Position numbers and translations under genes: made by a program
In this document: positions 1 through 10,605 of the stretch, piece after piece
How the letters are laid out: each line of letters begins with the position of its first letter
How positions within the stretch are numbered: the first letter of the stretch is position 1
NCBI GenBank assembly: GCA_028376765.1
Contig: JAONBD010000004.1
Coordinates: forward strand, 1-64,000
DNA: 64,000 nt
Reading direction: 5' to 3'
DNA from: Candidatus Kapaibacterium sp.
GTDB taxonomy: Bacteria > Bacteroidota > Ignavibacteria > Kapaibacteriales > UBA2268
Notes under the pieces: generated by a model
Seen by the model: the letters and a program-made list of their open reading frames with translations, nothing else
Database searches by the model: none
Told to the model about the DNA's origin: nothing

Positions 1-1749
1 ATTGAAGCTGCCTACGAAAATGGATTAGAGATACCTCATTTTTGCTGGCATCCAGACTTATCTGTTGCAGGTAACTGCAGAATGTGTCTTGTGGAAGTTG
101 GAAATCCATCGAGAGACAGAGAGGGTAATCTCGAAAGAGATGATAATGGAAACCCCGTAATAAGATTTATTCCAAAATTGCAAATAGCTTGTGCAACTCC
201 TGTTTCTGATGGTATGGTTGTAAAATCAAAATCAGAAAAGGCAGTTGAATCTCAAGAAGCAGTGATGGAATTTTTACTTATTAACCACCCACTTGACTGC
301 CCGATTTGCGATGAAGCTGGAGAATGCAAATTACAAGAATATGCATTTAATCATTCAAAGGGTGAATCAAGATTTGATGAGATGAAAAACCACAAGCCTA
401 AAAGACAAGTTTGGGGTCCTAATGTAATTTTTGATGCAGAAAGATGTATTTCTTGCTCAAGATGTATTAGGTATTCACAAGAAGTGGCAAAACAAGATGT
501 CCTATCTTTTGTACAAAGAGGAGATCATGTTACTATCGAGCTTTTTGATGGAACTGTTTGGGATAACCCATACTCAATGAATGTAATTGAAATATGTCCT
601 GTTGGTGCATTAACCTCTCCAGATTTTAGATTCAAATCTAGAGTTTGGGAAATGAGTTTTAACCCATCAATATCTTTTGCTGATGCTACTGGCTCTAACA
701 CTTACCTTGGAGTTAAAAATAACGAAATATTAAGAGTACAGCCAAGATCTAATATGCACGTAAATAAGCATTGGCTAAGTGATGATGCTAGGCTTAACCA
801 TATTGATTTTGTAAATAAAAATAGAGTCACAAACCCAATGATTGCTTCAAATGGTATATTTGAAAGTGTAAGTTGGGATACTGCTCATAAAACTGTTAAA
901 GAAAAATTATCAAGATTTATTCCTGAATCTATATTTGTACTTGGTTCGGCTTATGCAACAACTGAATCAAATTTTGCACTTAAAAAGTTCGCAAATGATG
1001 TTCTAAAAACTAAGAATGTAGATTTCTTAGCTCATAATGACAAATCATTTGAAGACGATTTTTTAGGTGTTGCAGATAGAACACCAAATTCTATGGGAGC
1101 TAAAACTATAGGAATAAACTCCAATAAAGGTATTTCTGCAAGTGAATTAATTGAAAAAATCCAATCAGGAAGAATACAAGCACTTATTGTAATGGAAGAA
1201 AATTTTAATGGTTATAAAGAAATTCTAAAATCATTAGATAAACTTGAGCTCTTAATTAGTTTGTCCTATAACCTTGATGATGCCGCACGCAAATCTGATA
1301 TAATTTTACCAGCTTCTACATTTGCAGAATCAGAAGGAACATATATTAATAAAGATAATAGAGTTCAGCATTTAGAGCCAGCATTAATCACTAAAGAAAA
1401 TTTAAGAACGATGGGTATGAAGCTATCGAGATGGGATAACTTTGGTGAAACTAATGATAGATGGACAAATCAAGAATTAAGAATATGCAGACAAAGTTGG
1501 AGAATTTTTCAAAATCTTGCCAAAGAGTTTGGTCAAGAATGGAATTGGATAAATTCTAAAGATGTATTCAAAGAAATAACAGATAATCACGATGATTTTA
1601 AAGGTATGGACTATAAGCTATTAGATGAGTATCAGGGACTAACCCTTGGCAAAGCAGATAATCCTGATAATAAGGTTCCAACTTATGTATCACATAAAAT
1701 GAAGCCTCAGAATTTAAAACATCAATTTCAATTTACTAAAGCAAATTAA
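1..1749 (+). CDS. nuoG: NADH-quinone oxidoreductase subunit G (5' partial; frame open to window start)
   Basis: Frame is open from base 1 (IEAAYENGLEIPHFCWHPDLSVAGNCRMCLVEVG, 2Fe-2S ferredoxin motif), then HPLDCPICDEAGECKLQ and CISCSRCIRY Fe-S motifs; followed by nuoH and nuoI. Confidence 0.93.
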   Translation: MEAAYENGLEIPHFCWHPDLSVAGNCRMCLVEVGNPSRDREGNLERDDNGNPVIRFIPKLQIACATPVSDGMVVKSKSEKAVESQEAVMEFLLINHPLDCPICDEAGECKLQEYAFNHSKGESRFDEMKNHKPKRQVWGPNVIFDAERCISCSRCIRYSQEVAKQDVLSFVQRGDHVTIELFDGTVWDNPYSMNVIEICPVGALTSPDFRFKSRVWEMSFNPSISFADATGSNTYLGVKNNEILRVQPRSNMHVNKHWLSDDARLNHIDFVNKNRVTNPMIASNGIFESVSWDTAHKTVKEKLSRFIPESIFVLGSAYATTESNFALKKFANDVLKTKNVDFLAHNDKSFEDDFLGVADRTPNSMGAKTIGINSNKGISASELIEKIQSGRIQALIVMEENFNGYKEILKSLDKLELLISLSYNLDDAARKSDIILPASTFAESEGTYINKDNRVQHLEPALITKENLRTMGMKLSRWDNFGETNDRWTNQELRICRQSWRIFQNLAKEFGQEWNWINSKDVFKEITDNHDDFKGMDYKLLDEYQGLTLGKADNPDNKVPTYVSHKMKPQNLKHQFQFTKAN

Positions 1750-1769
1750 TTTAAGGGACAATCAAAAAC

Positions 1770-2846
1770 ATGAGTGATTTAAACTCTTTAATTATAGAGG
1801 CAAGTATCAAAGGACTAGTAATTGTAGGTATTGTACAAACACTTGCAGCCTTTGAAGTTTGGCTAGAACGAAAAATATCAGCATGGATACAAAATAGAAT
1901 TGGTCCAAATAGAGTAGGCCCTATGGGTCTATTACAACCGTTTGCTGATGTAGTGAAACTTTTTATGAAAGAAGATTTGGTACCTGATGCAGCCCACAAA
2001 GGGTTTCATAGGTTAGCACCTGCTCTTTCATTAGCAATAGCTACAGCGGTTTATGCTGTTATTCCTTATGCACATTATTGGGATGCAGACCTTACTGGTA
2101 TTGGTCTCGACTTTCAACAGCGAATTTACTTTGGAATAGCTCCAAATGTTAATATTGGTGTGTTATTTATGCTTGCAATGACATCAATCGGTGTTTATGG
2201 AATAACACTCGCAGGATGGTCATCAAATTCAAAATACTCACTCCTTGGTGGATTGAGGAGTGCTGCTCAAATGATTTCATACGAACTTGCTATGGGTATT
2301 TCGGTTTTGGCAGTTGTATTATGGGCAAGTACTTTATCGATTAATGGAATAATTGTAGAACAAGAAGGTTGGGCTGTAAATTGGTATATATTCAGAAATC
2401 CAATTGCATTTTTCATATTTTTGATATGTGCTTTTGCTGAAACAAACAGAGCCCCTTTTGACCTGCCAGAAGCAGAACCTGAGCTAGTAGGTGGTTTTAA
2501 CACAGAATATTCCGGGATGAAATTTGGGATGTTTTTCTTAGCTGAGTACGCCAACATGGCAACAGCATCTGCTTTTATTATTATACTATTTTTGGGTGGA
2601 TGGCAATTACCATTCCCAGCAGAAATGGTAGGGCTTGAGGCAGGATCACTTGCATTAACCTTAGCTCAAATTGGAGCATTTGCAATTAAACTATTAATTT
2701 TATTATTCTTCTTTGTTCAGGTTAGATGGTCAATTCCACGATTTAGATATGATCAATTAATGAACTTAGGTTGGAAAATTTTATTACCATTATCAATTGT
2801 TAATTTACTTATCACAGCAATTATAATTTTTGTTTTTGACGCATAA
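1770..2846 (+). CDS. nuoH: NADH-quinone oxidoreductase subunit H
   Basis: Multi-TM; ERKISAWIQNRIGPNRVGPMGLLQPFADVVKLFMKED and AETNRAPFDLPEAEPELVGGFNTEYSG are NuoH signatures. Confidence 0.97.
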   Translation: MSDLNSLIIEASIKGLVIVGIVQTLAAFEVWLERKISAWIQNRIGPNRVGPMGLLQPFADVVKLFMKEDLVPDAAHKGFHRLAPALSLAIATAVYAVIPYAHYWDADLTGIGLDFQQRIYFGIAPNVNIGVLFMLAMTSIGVYGITLAGWSSNSKYSLLGGLRSAAQMISYELAMGISVLAVVLWASTLSINGIIVEQEGWAVNWYIFRNPIAFFIFLICAFAETNRAPFDLPEAEPELVGGFNTEYSGMKFGMFFLAEYANMATASAFIIILFLGGWQLPFPAEMVGLEAGSLALTLAQIGAFAIKLLILLFFFVQVRWSIPRFRYDQLMNLGWKILLPLSIVNLLITAIIIFVFDA

Positions 2847-2861
2847 ATTAGAAAGGAACAA

Positions 2862-3359
2862 ATGAATAATACTAAAAATACTGAAGCAGAAAGACTTAAT
2901 TTTTGGGAAAGAATGTACCTTCCAGAAATTGGTAGAGGTCTTGCATTAACTTTTAAACAATTATTTAAACCAAAATTCACAAGACAATATCCAGAAGTTC
3001 GATGGGAACCAGAAGGATCATATAGAGGTCGCCCAGTACTTGTAGAAGAAGAATCGGGTGAAAGATGTGTAGCTTGTGGTTTATGTTCAAGGGTTTGCCC
3101 TGCATTGGCAATTGAAGTTCAAGCAGGTGAAACTGAGCGAGAAAAGGAACGCTACCCAGAACTATTTGAAATAAATATGTTGAGATGTATTTACTGTGCT
3201 TATTGCGAAGAGGTATGTCCCGAAGAAGCAATCGTAATGAGTAAAGATTACGATATTGTCTTTACTAACCAAGAAGATGCTATCCTTGGTAAAGAGGACT
3301 TGCTAGTCCCAGTTGAAAAACTGCAAGATAGATTAGAGTTTTTAAGACAATATAAATAA
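2862..3359 (+). CDS. nuoI: NADH-quinone oxidoreductase subunit I (8Fe ferredoxin)
   Basis: Two CxxCxxCxxxCP motifs ([24 protein letters not shown]); downstream of nuoH. Confidence 0.96.
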   Translation: MNNTKNTEAERLNFWERMYLPEIGRGLALTFKQLFKPKFTRQYPEVRWEPEGSYRGRPVLVEEESGERCVACGLCSRVCPALAIEVQAGETEREKERYPELFEINMLRCIYCAYCEEVCPEEAIVMSKDYDIVFTNQEDAILGKEDLLVPVEKLQDRLEFLRQYK

Positions 3360-3364
3360 TAATT

Positions 3365-3392
3365 AAGGGTAGCAAATTAGCTACCCTTTCTT
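3365..3392 (+). terminator. Rho-independent terminator after nuoI
   Basis: AAGGGTAGC-aaatta-GCTACCCTT followed by T-rich run. Confidence 0.8.
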
Positions 3393-3444
3393 CTTAAAAT
3401 ATATTTTTTTTTGCAACATTTTTTTTTGAGTAGTTATTTTTTGT

Positions 3445-3452
3445 TAATTTTG
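3445..3452 (+). promoter_or_regulatory. Bacteroidota-type -7 element (TAATTTTG) upstream of structured RNA/hppA
   Basis: TAnnTTTG consensus; the same TTAATTTTGCAATC string occurs upstream of grpE. Confidence 0.5.
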
Positions 3453-3475
3453 CAATCGAATGAGAAATAAGTTTC

Positions 3476-3555
3476 AAAATTCCGGCCAAGCGGTTATCGC
3501 AGAAGCGGTTAAATACCAATTCAAACGAAAGACCACCTTGCCGGAATTTTTTTTA
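3476..3555 (+). ncRNA. Candidate structured RNA / leader upstream of hppA
   Basis: AAAATTCCGGC(C)AAG pairs with CTTGCCGGAATTTT (one bulge), encloses small hairpins GCG-gttat-CGC, GGT-taaat-ACC, TTC-aaac-GAA, ends in T8. Confidence 0.5.
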
Positions 3556-3593
3556 TACGGTAAATATTTTGTTCAAATAATTTAAATAATACT

Positions 3594-5765
3594 ATGTTAA
3601 ATCAACTAATTTGGCTAGTTCCTGCATGCGGTGTCATTGCGTTACTATTCACATACATAAAATCGGCCTGGGTCAAAAATCAAGATCCTGGTAACGATAA
3701 AATGAAAAATATTGCAAAATTCATCTCTGATGGTGCAATGGCTTTCTTAAAAGCAGAATACAAAATCTTAGGAATATTTGTAGTCTTAGTGGCAATTTTA
3801 CTAGCATGGAAAGGATCTAACGAAGCTGGATCTCACTCTATGATTGCTTTATCATTTATAGTTGGAGCAGTTTTCTCTGCTTTAGCTGGTTACATTGGTA
3901 TGAAAGTAGCAACTAACGCAAATGTTAGAACAACAAATGCTGCTATTAGTGGGCTAAATAAAGCATTAGCAGTTGCCTTTACAGGTGGTTCAGTAATGGG
4001 AATGGGCGTGGTAGGTCTTGGTGTTATAGGACTTTCTGGCTTATTTATTCTTTATTCTAATATGTTTGGTATAGGCACGCCAGAAGAACTACAGAAAGTA
4101 ATTACTGTTGTAACTGGATTCTCTTTTGGAGCTTCTTCAATTGCATTATTTGCTCGTGTTGGTGGTGGTATTTATACTAAAGCTGCTGACGTTGGAGCTG
4201 ACCTTGTAGGTAAAGTTGAAGCTGGAATACCAGAAGATCATCCTTTAAACCCTGCAACTATTGCAGATAATGTTGGAGATAACGTAGGTGATGTTGCTGG
4301 TATGGGTGCTGATTTATTTGAATCTTATGTTGGTTCAATAATTGGAACAATGGTTTTAGGTGCTGCATTTTTCTCAGTTGGTGCTTTTACTGACACTCCA
4401 TTTGGAGCTTTATCTGCTGTAATGTTACCTTTAATTCTTGCTGCTGTTGGAATCTTAGTTTCTATTTTTGGTACTTTCTTTGTAAAAGTTAAGGAAGGTG
4501 GAAACCCACAAACAGCACTAAATATTGGTGAATTTGGTGCCGCTGGGTTGATGCTTGTTCTAACATACTTCATTATTAAATGGATGCTACCAGAAACTTG
4601 GATGTTAAATGATTTCCAATTTACTTCTAATGGTGTATTTATTGCAACTATTTCTGGTTTATTATCAGGTGTTGCTATTGGTAAAGTAACTGAATATTAC
4701 ACTGGTTTTGGTACAAAGCCAGTTCTTGGCATTGCAAAACAATCATTAACAGGTTCAGCAACTAATATTATTTCTGGTTTAGGTGTTGGTATGATGTCAA
4801 CAGCTTGGCCAATACTATTTATTGCGGCTGCTATTATGGTATCTTACGAATTTTCTGGATTATATGGTATAGCAATAGCTGCTGTTGGTATGTTATCTAC
4901 AACTGGTATTCAGCTTGCAGTTGATGCTTATGGACCTATTTCTGATAATGCTGGTGGTATCGCTGAAATGGCTGAACTTCCTTCTGAAGTTAGAAGTAGA
5001 ACAGATAAGTTAGATGCTGTTGGTAATACAACTGCTGCAATCGGAAAAGGTTTTGCAATCGGTTCAGCTGCTCTTACTGCTCTTGCTTTATTTGCGGCAT
5101 TTATGCAACAAGCTGGAATTCAAACAATTGATATTGCTAACCCGAATGTTATGGCTGGTTTATTAGTTGGTGGTATGTTGCCTTTCGTATTTTCTGCAAT
5201 GGCTATGAATGCTGTGGGTAGAGCTGCGATGGCTATGATAAAAGAAGTTAGAAGACAGTTTAGAGATATTCCTCAATTAAAAGCTGCACTTGATGTTATG
5301 AGAACTAAAGGTGACGACTCTTCTAAATGGTCTGATTCTGACAAAAAAACTTATGACTCTGCTGAAGGAAAAGCTGAATATGCTAAATGTGTTGAAATTT
5401 CTACTCAAGCTTCAATTAAAGAAATGATGATACCAGGATTACTTGCTGTGGTTGCACCAGTAATTGTTGGTTTCACTTTTGGTCCTGAAACTCTTGGAGG
5501 TTTGCTTGCTGGTGTTACTGTAACTGGTGTATTAATGGCAATTTTCCAATCAAACGCAGGTGGTGCTTGGGATAACGCTAAAAAGATGTTCGAAGATGGT
5601 ATCCAAGTTGATGGTGTTACTTACAAAAAAGGCTCAGATGCTCACAAAGCAGCTGTAACTGGAGATACTGTAGGTGATCCATTTAAAGATACTTCTGGAC
5701 CTTCAATCAATATTTTAATTAAATTAATGTCAGTAGTTGCACTTGTTATTGCTACATCTATTTAA
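3594..5765 (+). CDS. hppA: Membrane-bound ion-translocating pyrophosphatase (K+-dependent type)
   Basis: 723 aa multi-[54 protein letters not shown]. Confidence 0.96.
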   Translation: MLNQLIWLVPACGVIALLFTYIKSAWVKNQDPGNDKMKNIAKFISDGAMAFLKAEYKILGIFVVLVAILLAWKGSNEAGSHSMIALSFIVGAVFSALAGYIGMKVATNANVRTTNAAISGLNKALAVAFTGGSVMGMGVVGLGVIGLSGLFILYSNMFGIGTPEELQKVITVVTGFSFGASSIALFARVGGGIYTKAADVGADLVGKVEAGIPEDHPLNPATIADNVGDNVGDVAGMGADLFESYVGSIIGTMVLGAAFFSVGAFTDTPFGALSAVMLPLILAAVGILVSIFGTFFVKVKEGGNPQTALNIGEFGAAGLMLVLTYFIIKWMLPETWMLNDFQFTSNGVFIATISGLLSGVAIGKVTEYYTGFGTKPVLGIAKQSLTGSATNIISGLGVGMMSTAWPILFIAAAIMVSYEFSGLYGIAIAAVGMLSTTGIQLAVDAYGPISDNAGGIAEMAELPSEVRSRTDKLDAVGNTTAAIGKGFAIGSAALTALALFAAFMQQAGIQTIDIANPNVMAGLLVGGMLPFVFSAMAMNAVGRAAMAMIKEVRRQFRDIPQLKAALDVMRTKGDDSSKWSDSDKKTYDSAEGKAEYAKCVEISTQASIKEMMIPGLLAVVAPVIVGFTFGPETLGGLLAGVTVTGVLMAIFQSNAGGAWDNAKKMFEDGIQVDGVTYKKGSDAHKAAVTGDTVGDPFKDTSGPSINILIKLMSVVALVIATSI

Positions 5766-5790
5766 TTACCAAGTTTATTTTTACGCATAA

Positions 5791-5824
5791 AAAAAGGTGA
5801 CCAAATTGGTCACCTTTTTTTTTG
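5791..5824. terminator. Bidirectional terminator (hppA / methyltransferase)
   Basis: AAAAAAGGTGACCAAATTGGTCACCTTTTTT perfect hairpin with A/T tails between convergent genes. Confidence 0.9.
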
Positions 5825-5847
5825 ATTAGAAAAAATTTATAATTGTA

Positions 5848-6951
5848 TTAATTTTTACATTCATGGATTTGATACTTTAAATTACTAGATAGCAGTCTAT
5901 GGTTATTAAATATTTTAGATAAATGTGTCCCATAATTTAAATGAGTATTAGCTACTAGTACAAATCTTCCATCAGAATTTAGCTTCGCTTTAGATTCTTT
6001 AAATAAACCTATCGAAATTTCTATGTTTGTTTCATAACCAAAATGGAACGGTGGATTACAAACAATTAAGTCAAACTTTTTGTTTTCAAAAGATTTTAGT
6101 GTATCATCACAATGGAAAAATACATTATCACCTTTTATATTCATCTTTGCTGATTCAATAGCTAGGATAGAATCATCAATAAGGTGAATTTCTGAATCTG
6201 CTGATTGTTTTTGTAGTGATTTAGCAATTATTCCATTTCCTGATCCTAAATCTAAAATAGTAGATTCAGATTCTAACACTTTGAGTTTATTCAATAAAAA
6301 TTCAGTTCCTCTATCAATTTTATTTGAAGAGAAAACTCCATAATATTGTGAAATCTCATCATCATCAATAGTTCGGAAAGTATTTACAATCGAGCTTTTT
6401 TCGGTTTTTATAGGTTTTCTTAAGATTAGCAATCTTGACTTTTTCCAAGCTAAACTTTGACTTATATCTTCAAAATATAATTTAGCAATATCAATTAACT
6501 GATTGTTGAAGTGTTTTGTCATAAACCCACAAACTACAGTTGTATTTTCATCTATATTATCAATAATTTGATTAAGATATAACTTAAACAAATCATTTGA
6601 TTTTGGGATTTTTAATAGAATTAAGTCAATAATTTGACTAGATTTTTCTAAAGGAGTCAAAAACTTTAAATTATCAAGATTCAGTGAATTTAGCTTATAG
6701 TTTTCACTGATAGATTTTTTTTGACTCTCTTGTTCTATTATAACATTTGGATTATTTTCTGATAATAGACACGATAAGAACCCAAATCTATCATTAATAA
6801 TTAATATACCAGATTGCGAACTAAGTAAATTATTATCATGTAGATAATTTAGAATGTGTTCTTCCGATGAATTCCAAGGTAAAAGAGATGTATTATTTGT
6901 TTTCGGGTATCTCTTAATTTCAAATTTTTTGTCTTTGTTTATATATTTCAT
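5848..6951 (-). CDS. Class I SAM-dependent rRNA methyltransferase, RlmG/RsmC-like
   Basis: LDLGSGNGIIAKSL, DLIVCNPPFHFG (N6/N2-MTase NPPF motif), C-terminal VANTHLNYGTHLSKIFNNHRLLSSNLKYQI similar to RlmG. Confidence 0.8.
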   Translation of the reverse strand: MKYINKDKKFEIKRYPKTNNTSLLPWNSSEEHILNYLHDNNLLSSQSGILIINDRFGFLSCLLSENNPNVIIEQESQKKSISENYKLNSLNLDNLKFLTPLEKSSQIIDLILLKIPKSNDLFKLYLNQIIDNIDENTTVVCGFMTKHFNNQLIDIAKLYFEDISQSLAWKKSRLLILRKPIKTEKSSIVNTFRTIDDDEISQYYGVFSSNKIDRGTEFLLNKLKVLESESTILDLGSGNGIIAKSLQKQSADSEIHLIDDSILAIESAKMNIKGDNVFFHCDDTLKSFENKKFDLIVCNPPFHFGYETNIEISIGLFKESKAKLNSDGRFVLVANTHLNYGTHLSKIFNNHRLLSSNLKYQIHECKN

Positions 6952-6970
6952 TTTATTTGATATTTTAAAT

Positions 6971-7000
6971 AAAAAAGCCTCAAATTTCTTTGAGGCCTAA
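6971..7000 (-). terminator. Terminator downstream of lipA
   Basis: GCCTCAAA-tttc-TTTGAGGC with T-run on minus strand. Confidence 0.8.
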
Positions 7001-7023
7001 AGTAATATTTTATTCAATTCCCA

Positions 7024-7992
7024 TTAAACATGTTTTTCGGCATGATAGCTTGATCTAACTAGTGGTCCTGATTCAACGTGTTCGATACCCATTTTCTCAC
7101 CAATTTCTTTATATTTTCTGAAGGTATCGGGGTGAACAAATCTATCAACTGGAGCGTGATTTACACTTGGTTGAAGATATTGACCAATTGTAAAAACATT
7201 CAATTTGATATCTATCAAATCTTCCATCATTTCATAGACTTCATCATCAGTTTCACCAATTCCTACCATTATACCAGCTTTTGTTCTGAATCCAGCTTTT
7301 TTAGAATATTCCAAAACGTCTAATGATCTTTGGTATTTGGCCTGTGGTCGTATTCTTTTGTAAAGTCTGGGAACAGTTTCTATGTTATGGTTCAATAAAT
7401 CAGGTTTTGCATCTAATACAGTTTGAAGACAATCAAAATCGCCTTTAAAATCTGGTATTAATACTTCAACTGTTGTATTTGGGTTAAATTCTTTAATTTT
7501 AAGAATAGTATTAGCCCATTGAACAGAGCCTTGGTCATCTAATTCATCTCTATTAACTGATGTAATAACAGCATGTTTTATATCCATCTTTTGAATAGAT
7601 TTTGCAACATCGAGTGGCTCGTGAGGGTTAACTGTGTTAGGTCTACCTGTTTTGATAGCACAAAACGAACAGCTTCTTGTACAGGTATCACCCAATATCA
7701 TAAAAGTAGCAGTCCCAGCTGCCCAGCATTCACCAATATTTGGGCATCTTGCTTCTTCACAGACACTATGAAGAGATTTTGCTCTCATCATTTTTTTTAG
7801 GTCGGCAAATTTTTCACCACCAGGAGCTTTCACTTTCAACCATTCAGGTCTTCTACCTCTTGTTGTAGAACCACTAGGGTTATTTTTTTTCTGATTTCCA
7901 GAAAAAACAGGAAGTGATATCGACCCACTACCATTATTTACTTTAAGAGTATTTGTGCTTTTATCAGCATCCGATAATTTTACATTTTGCAT
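7024..7992 (-). CDS. lipA: Lipoyl synthase
   Basis: CEEARCPNIGECW plus radical-SAM GDTCTRSCSFCAIKTGRP. Confidence 0.97.
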   Translation of the reverse strand: MQNVKLSDADKSTNTLKVNNGSGSISLPVFSGNQKKNNPSGSTTRGRRPEWLKVKAPGGEKFADLKKMMRAKSLHSVCEEARCPNIGECWAAGTATFMILGDTCTRSCSFCAIKTGRPNTVNPHEPLDVAKSIQKMDIKHAVITSVNRDELDDQGSVQWANTILKIKEFNPNTTVEVLIPDFKGDFDCLQTVLDAKPDLLNHNIETVPRLYKRIRPQAKYQRSLDVLEYSKKAGFRTKAGIMVGIGETDDEVYEMMEDLIDIKLNVFTIGQYLQPSVNHAPVDRFVHPDTFRKYKEIGEKMGIEHVESGPLVRSSYHAEKHV

Positions 7993-8007
7993 GATTACCT
8001 TTTTGAA

Positions 8008-8868
8008 TTACCCAAGGAAAGTTCTTAACGATTTTGACCTTGAGGCATGTCTTAATCTTCTAATTGCTTTTTCTTTAATCTGTCTTACTCTTTCTCTTGT
8101 TAAATTAAATTTCTCGCCAATTTCTTCAAGAGTTAAAGCCTGCTCATCTAAACCAAAGTAAAGTTTTATTACATCAGCTTCTCTGGCAGAAAGTGTATTT
8201 AATACCTGTTTAACTTCAAGCCTTAAAGACTCTTGAATAAGTTCAGTATCAGGTGGTGGTTGTTGTTCGTTAGGAAGTACATCCAACAATCTGTTATCTT
8301 CACCCTGAACAAATGGAGCATCTACAGATAAATGCCTACCAGATATCTTTATAGTTTCACTTATTTCGGAAACACTCATTCCAAGCTCTTCAGCCAGTTC
8401 GGCAGCTGTGGGTTCTCTTTCAAACTCTTGTTCAAGCTGACTAAATTTCTTCCCAATTTTATTAAGTGCCCCTACTCTATTTAATGGCAACCTTACAATC
8501 CTTGATTGTTCAGCTAATGCCTGTAGAATAGATTGGCGAATCCACCATACTGCGTATGATATAAATTTGAAACCTCTTGTTTCGTCAAATCTCTTTGCAG
8601 CCTTGATTAGACCGAGATTCCCTTCATTGATAAGGTCTCCTAAGGAAAGACCTTGATTTTGATATTGCTTTGCAACCGATACAACAAATCTCAAGTTGGC
8701 TTTTACTAATCTTTCTAAAGCTCTAACACCTTTTCTTCCACCAGCTTTAATCAGCTTGGCAAGATCAATTTCATCTTCGGCGTTAAGTAACTCTACTCTA
8801 CCAATTTCTTGTAAATATTTGTCTAAAGATTGACTTTCTCTGTTCGTATATTGTTTGGTTATTCTCAT
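8008..8868 (-). CDS. rpoD: RNA polymerase primary-type sigma factor (RpoD/SigA family)
   Basis: [67 protein letters not shown]; region 4 [29 protein letters not shown]. Confidence 0.95.
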   Translation of the reverse strand: MRITKQYTNRESQSLDKYLQEIGRVELLNAEDEIDLAKLIKAGGRKGVRALERLVKANLRFVVSVAKQYQNQGLSLGDLINEGNLGLIKAAKRFDETRGFKFISYAVWWIRQSILQALAEQSRIVRLPLNRVGALNKIGKKFSQLEQEFEREPTAAELAEELGMSVSEISETIKISGRHLSVDAPFVQGEDNRLLDVLPNEQQPPPDTELIQESLRLEVKQVLNTLSAREADVIKLYFGLDEQALTLEEIGEKFNLTRERVRQIKEKAIRRLRHASRSKSLRTFLG

Positions 8869-8937
8869 TAAAAGCTCTAAAAAACCTTAAATGGTACAAG
8901 TATGGGGATACGTTTTACTAAAAATTATATTTTTTAT

Positions 8938-10587
8938 TTAATGACTTTTATTATTAATTAACTTTCCACTAAGAATTCTAGAGTAAGTTTTATCGGACAA
9001 AATGGTCTCGGCAGATTTTACAACTGAATCTTGAGTAGTAAATATTCTAGTTAAATCAGTCAAATTATGAAATCTTCTTAATATCTCATATCTAATCAAA
9101 TCTACTATTTCATTTTTGTTATTATCTACTAAAACACCTTTATCTAGTTTAAACTTCCTATCTAAATCATCTAATAAAGCATCAACTGTACTATCTAATT
9201 TTAAGTCAATTGCTTGTATATAAAGATCTTCAATCAGCTTATTAGATTTAGTTTTATAGATATAATCCGAATCAGAGATAAATTCTTTAAATACATTTAA
9301 TAGCGAATCACTAATTTCGAAATTATGATTGGGAACAAAACCTGTTTTATCAAATTCGTATGAAATACGATTTCCAAACTTAAAAATCAAGTCATCATTA
9401 TAAATTTTAGTTACAAAGTCGGTGAATTTCTTTTTAGCAATAATAGAATCTGGTGAAATTCCTCTTCTTTCGAACATTGGTCTTCCACCAACTGTGTAAA
9501 AAGTAGCTGTGTCGCTTTTAATTTTATTATAGTAATCTTTTCGCTGGATAGATCTGCCAGAGGGGGTGTAATACCTCGCAGTTGTAATTTTCATTGATGA
9601 ATTGTAAGGAAGTTTAATAATTGTTTGAACAAGTCCTTTTCCAAATGAATTTCTACCAATTATTACTCCCCTATCATTATCTTGTAGACAGCCTGCTACA
9701 ATTTCACTAGCACTAGCAGATCCTTTATTTATTAGAACTGCAATGGGAATTGTGCTATTTATTGGCTCTGATCTGGATTGGTAATTAAAACTTTTATTGA
9801 TATTTTTTGATTTAGTAGAAACAATCATCGTATTTTTAGGAACAAATAACTCACAAATTCTTACTGCTTCATCAAGTAAACCACCAGGGTTATCTCTTAA
9901 ATCGATGATTATACCTTTAATATTTCGCTTTTGTAGATCTAAAACTGCACTTTCTAGCTCATCAGCAGCTCCACGAGTAAATCTAGAAAGCTTAATATAT
10001 CCCATTCCTTTTTGAGTTCTACCATAATAAGCAATGTTTTCCATCTCAACTTTATGTCGCTTAAGCAATAATGATAAAGTATCAGATTTTCTAATCACTT
10101 TTACATCTGCAATTGAACCAGGTGTCCCTTGCGAATATTTTTTTAGCTCAGAAGAATTTAGATTTAGTACAACAGTAGAGTCAACTTTATAAAGAATATC
10201 ACCTATCCGAAGACCATCATTAAAAGCAATAAAATCGTTGGCAAATCCAGATACAACTATTTGGTTATCAATCTTCTTAATGTTAATCCCAAAACCAACA
10301 TAATTTCCATTTGTTATAATTTCAATTTTTTCTTTGTCTTGCTCTTCATAGTATTCTGTGTAAGGATCTAATTCTTTTAACATCCCGGTTAGACTATTTT
10401 TCAATAGTAGTTCAGGATTTACATCCTCAACATAATATTCATTAATATCTCGAACCACAGCTCCGTAAATATCAAATGTTTTATTTAGCTTAAAAAGATC
10501 TTCGTTTTGCGAAGAAGTTAGTAAACCCAATAAAAAAATAGCAGTAATTATTTTAATAATTTTCATCATTATTTCTAAACGATTCAA
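8938..10587 (-). CDS. S41 family C-terminal processing peptidase (CtpA-like, PDZ domain)
   Basis: PDZ region plus GIIIDLRDNPGGLLDEAV and INKGSASASEIVAGCLQDNDRGVIIGRNSFGKGLVQ. Confidence 0.93.
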   Translation of the reverse strand: MNRLEIMMKIIKIITAIFLLGLLTSSQNEDLFKLNKTFDIYGAVVRDINEYYVEDVNPELLLKNSLTGMLKELDPYTEYYEEQDKEKIEIITNGNYVGFGINIKKIDNQIVVSGFANDFIAFNDGLRIGDILYKVDSTVVLNLNSSELKKYSQGTPGSIADVKVIRKSDTLSLLLKRHKVEMENIAYYGRTQKGMGYIKLSRFTRGAADELESAVLDLQKRNIKGIIIDLRDNPGGLLDEAVRICELFVPKNTMIVSTKSKNINKSFNYQSRSEPINSTIPIAVLINKGSASASEIVAGCLQDNDRGVIIGRNSFGKGLVQTIIKLPYNSSMKITTARYYTPSGRSIQRKDYYNKIKSDTATFYTVGGRPMFERRGISPDSIIAKKKFTDFVTKIYNDDLIFKFGNRISYEFDKTGFVPNHNFEISDSLLNVFKEFISDSDYIYKTKSNKLIEDLYIQAIDLKLDSTVDALLDDLDRKFKLDKGVLVDNNKNEIVDLIRYEILRRFHNLTDLTRIFTTQDSVVKSAETILSDKTYSRILSGKLINNKSH

Positions 10588-10605
10588 AGATCCTATTTGT
10601 TTTAT

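Noticed and set aside
1751-1999. Antisense ORF over nuoH start (82 aa)
   Set aside because: Lies opposite a strongly supported gene; composition follows the sense strand.
2267-2557. Antisense 96-aa ORF within nuoH
   Set aside because: Shadow ORF opposite conserved NuoH motifs.
3476-3555. Functional tRNA call for the hppA-leader element
   Set aside because: Has D-arm-like sequence but no canonical anticodon loop or GTTCRAATC T-arm, and ends in a T-run like a terminator.
7573-7800. Cys-rich antisense ORF within lipA
   Set aside because: Cysteines arise from the complement of lipA Fe-S codons; no start context or family.
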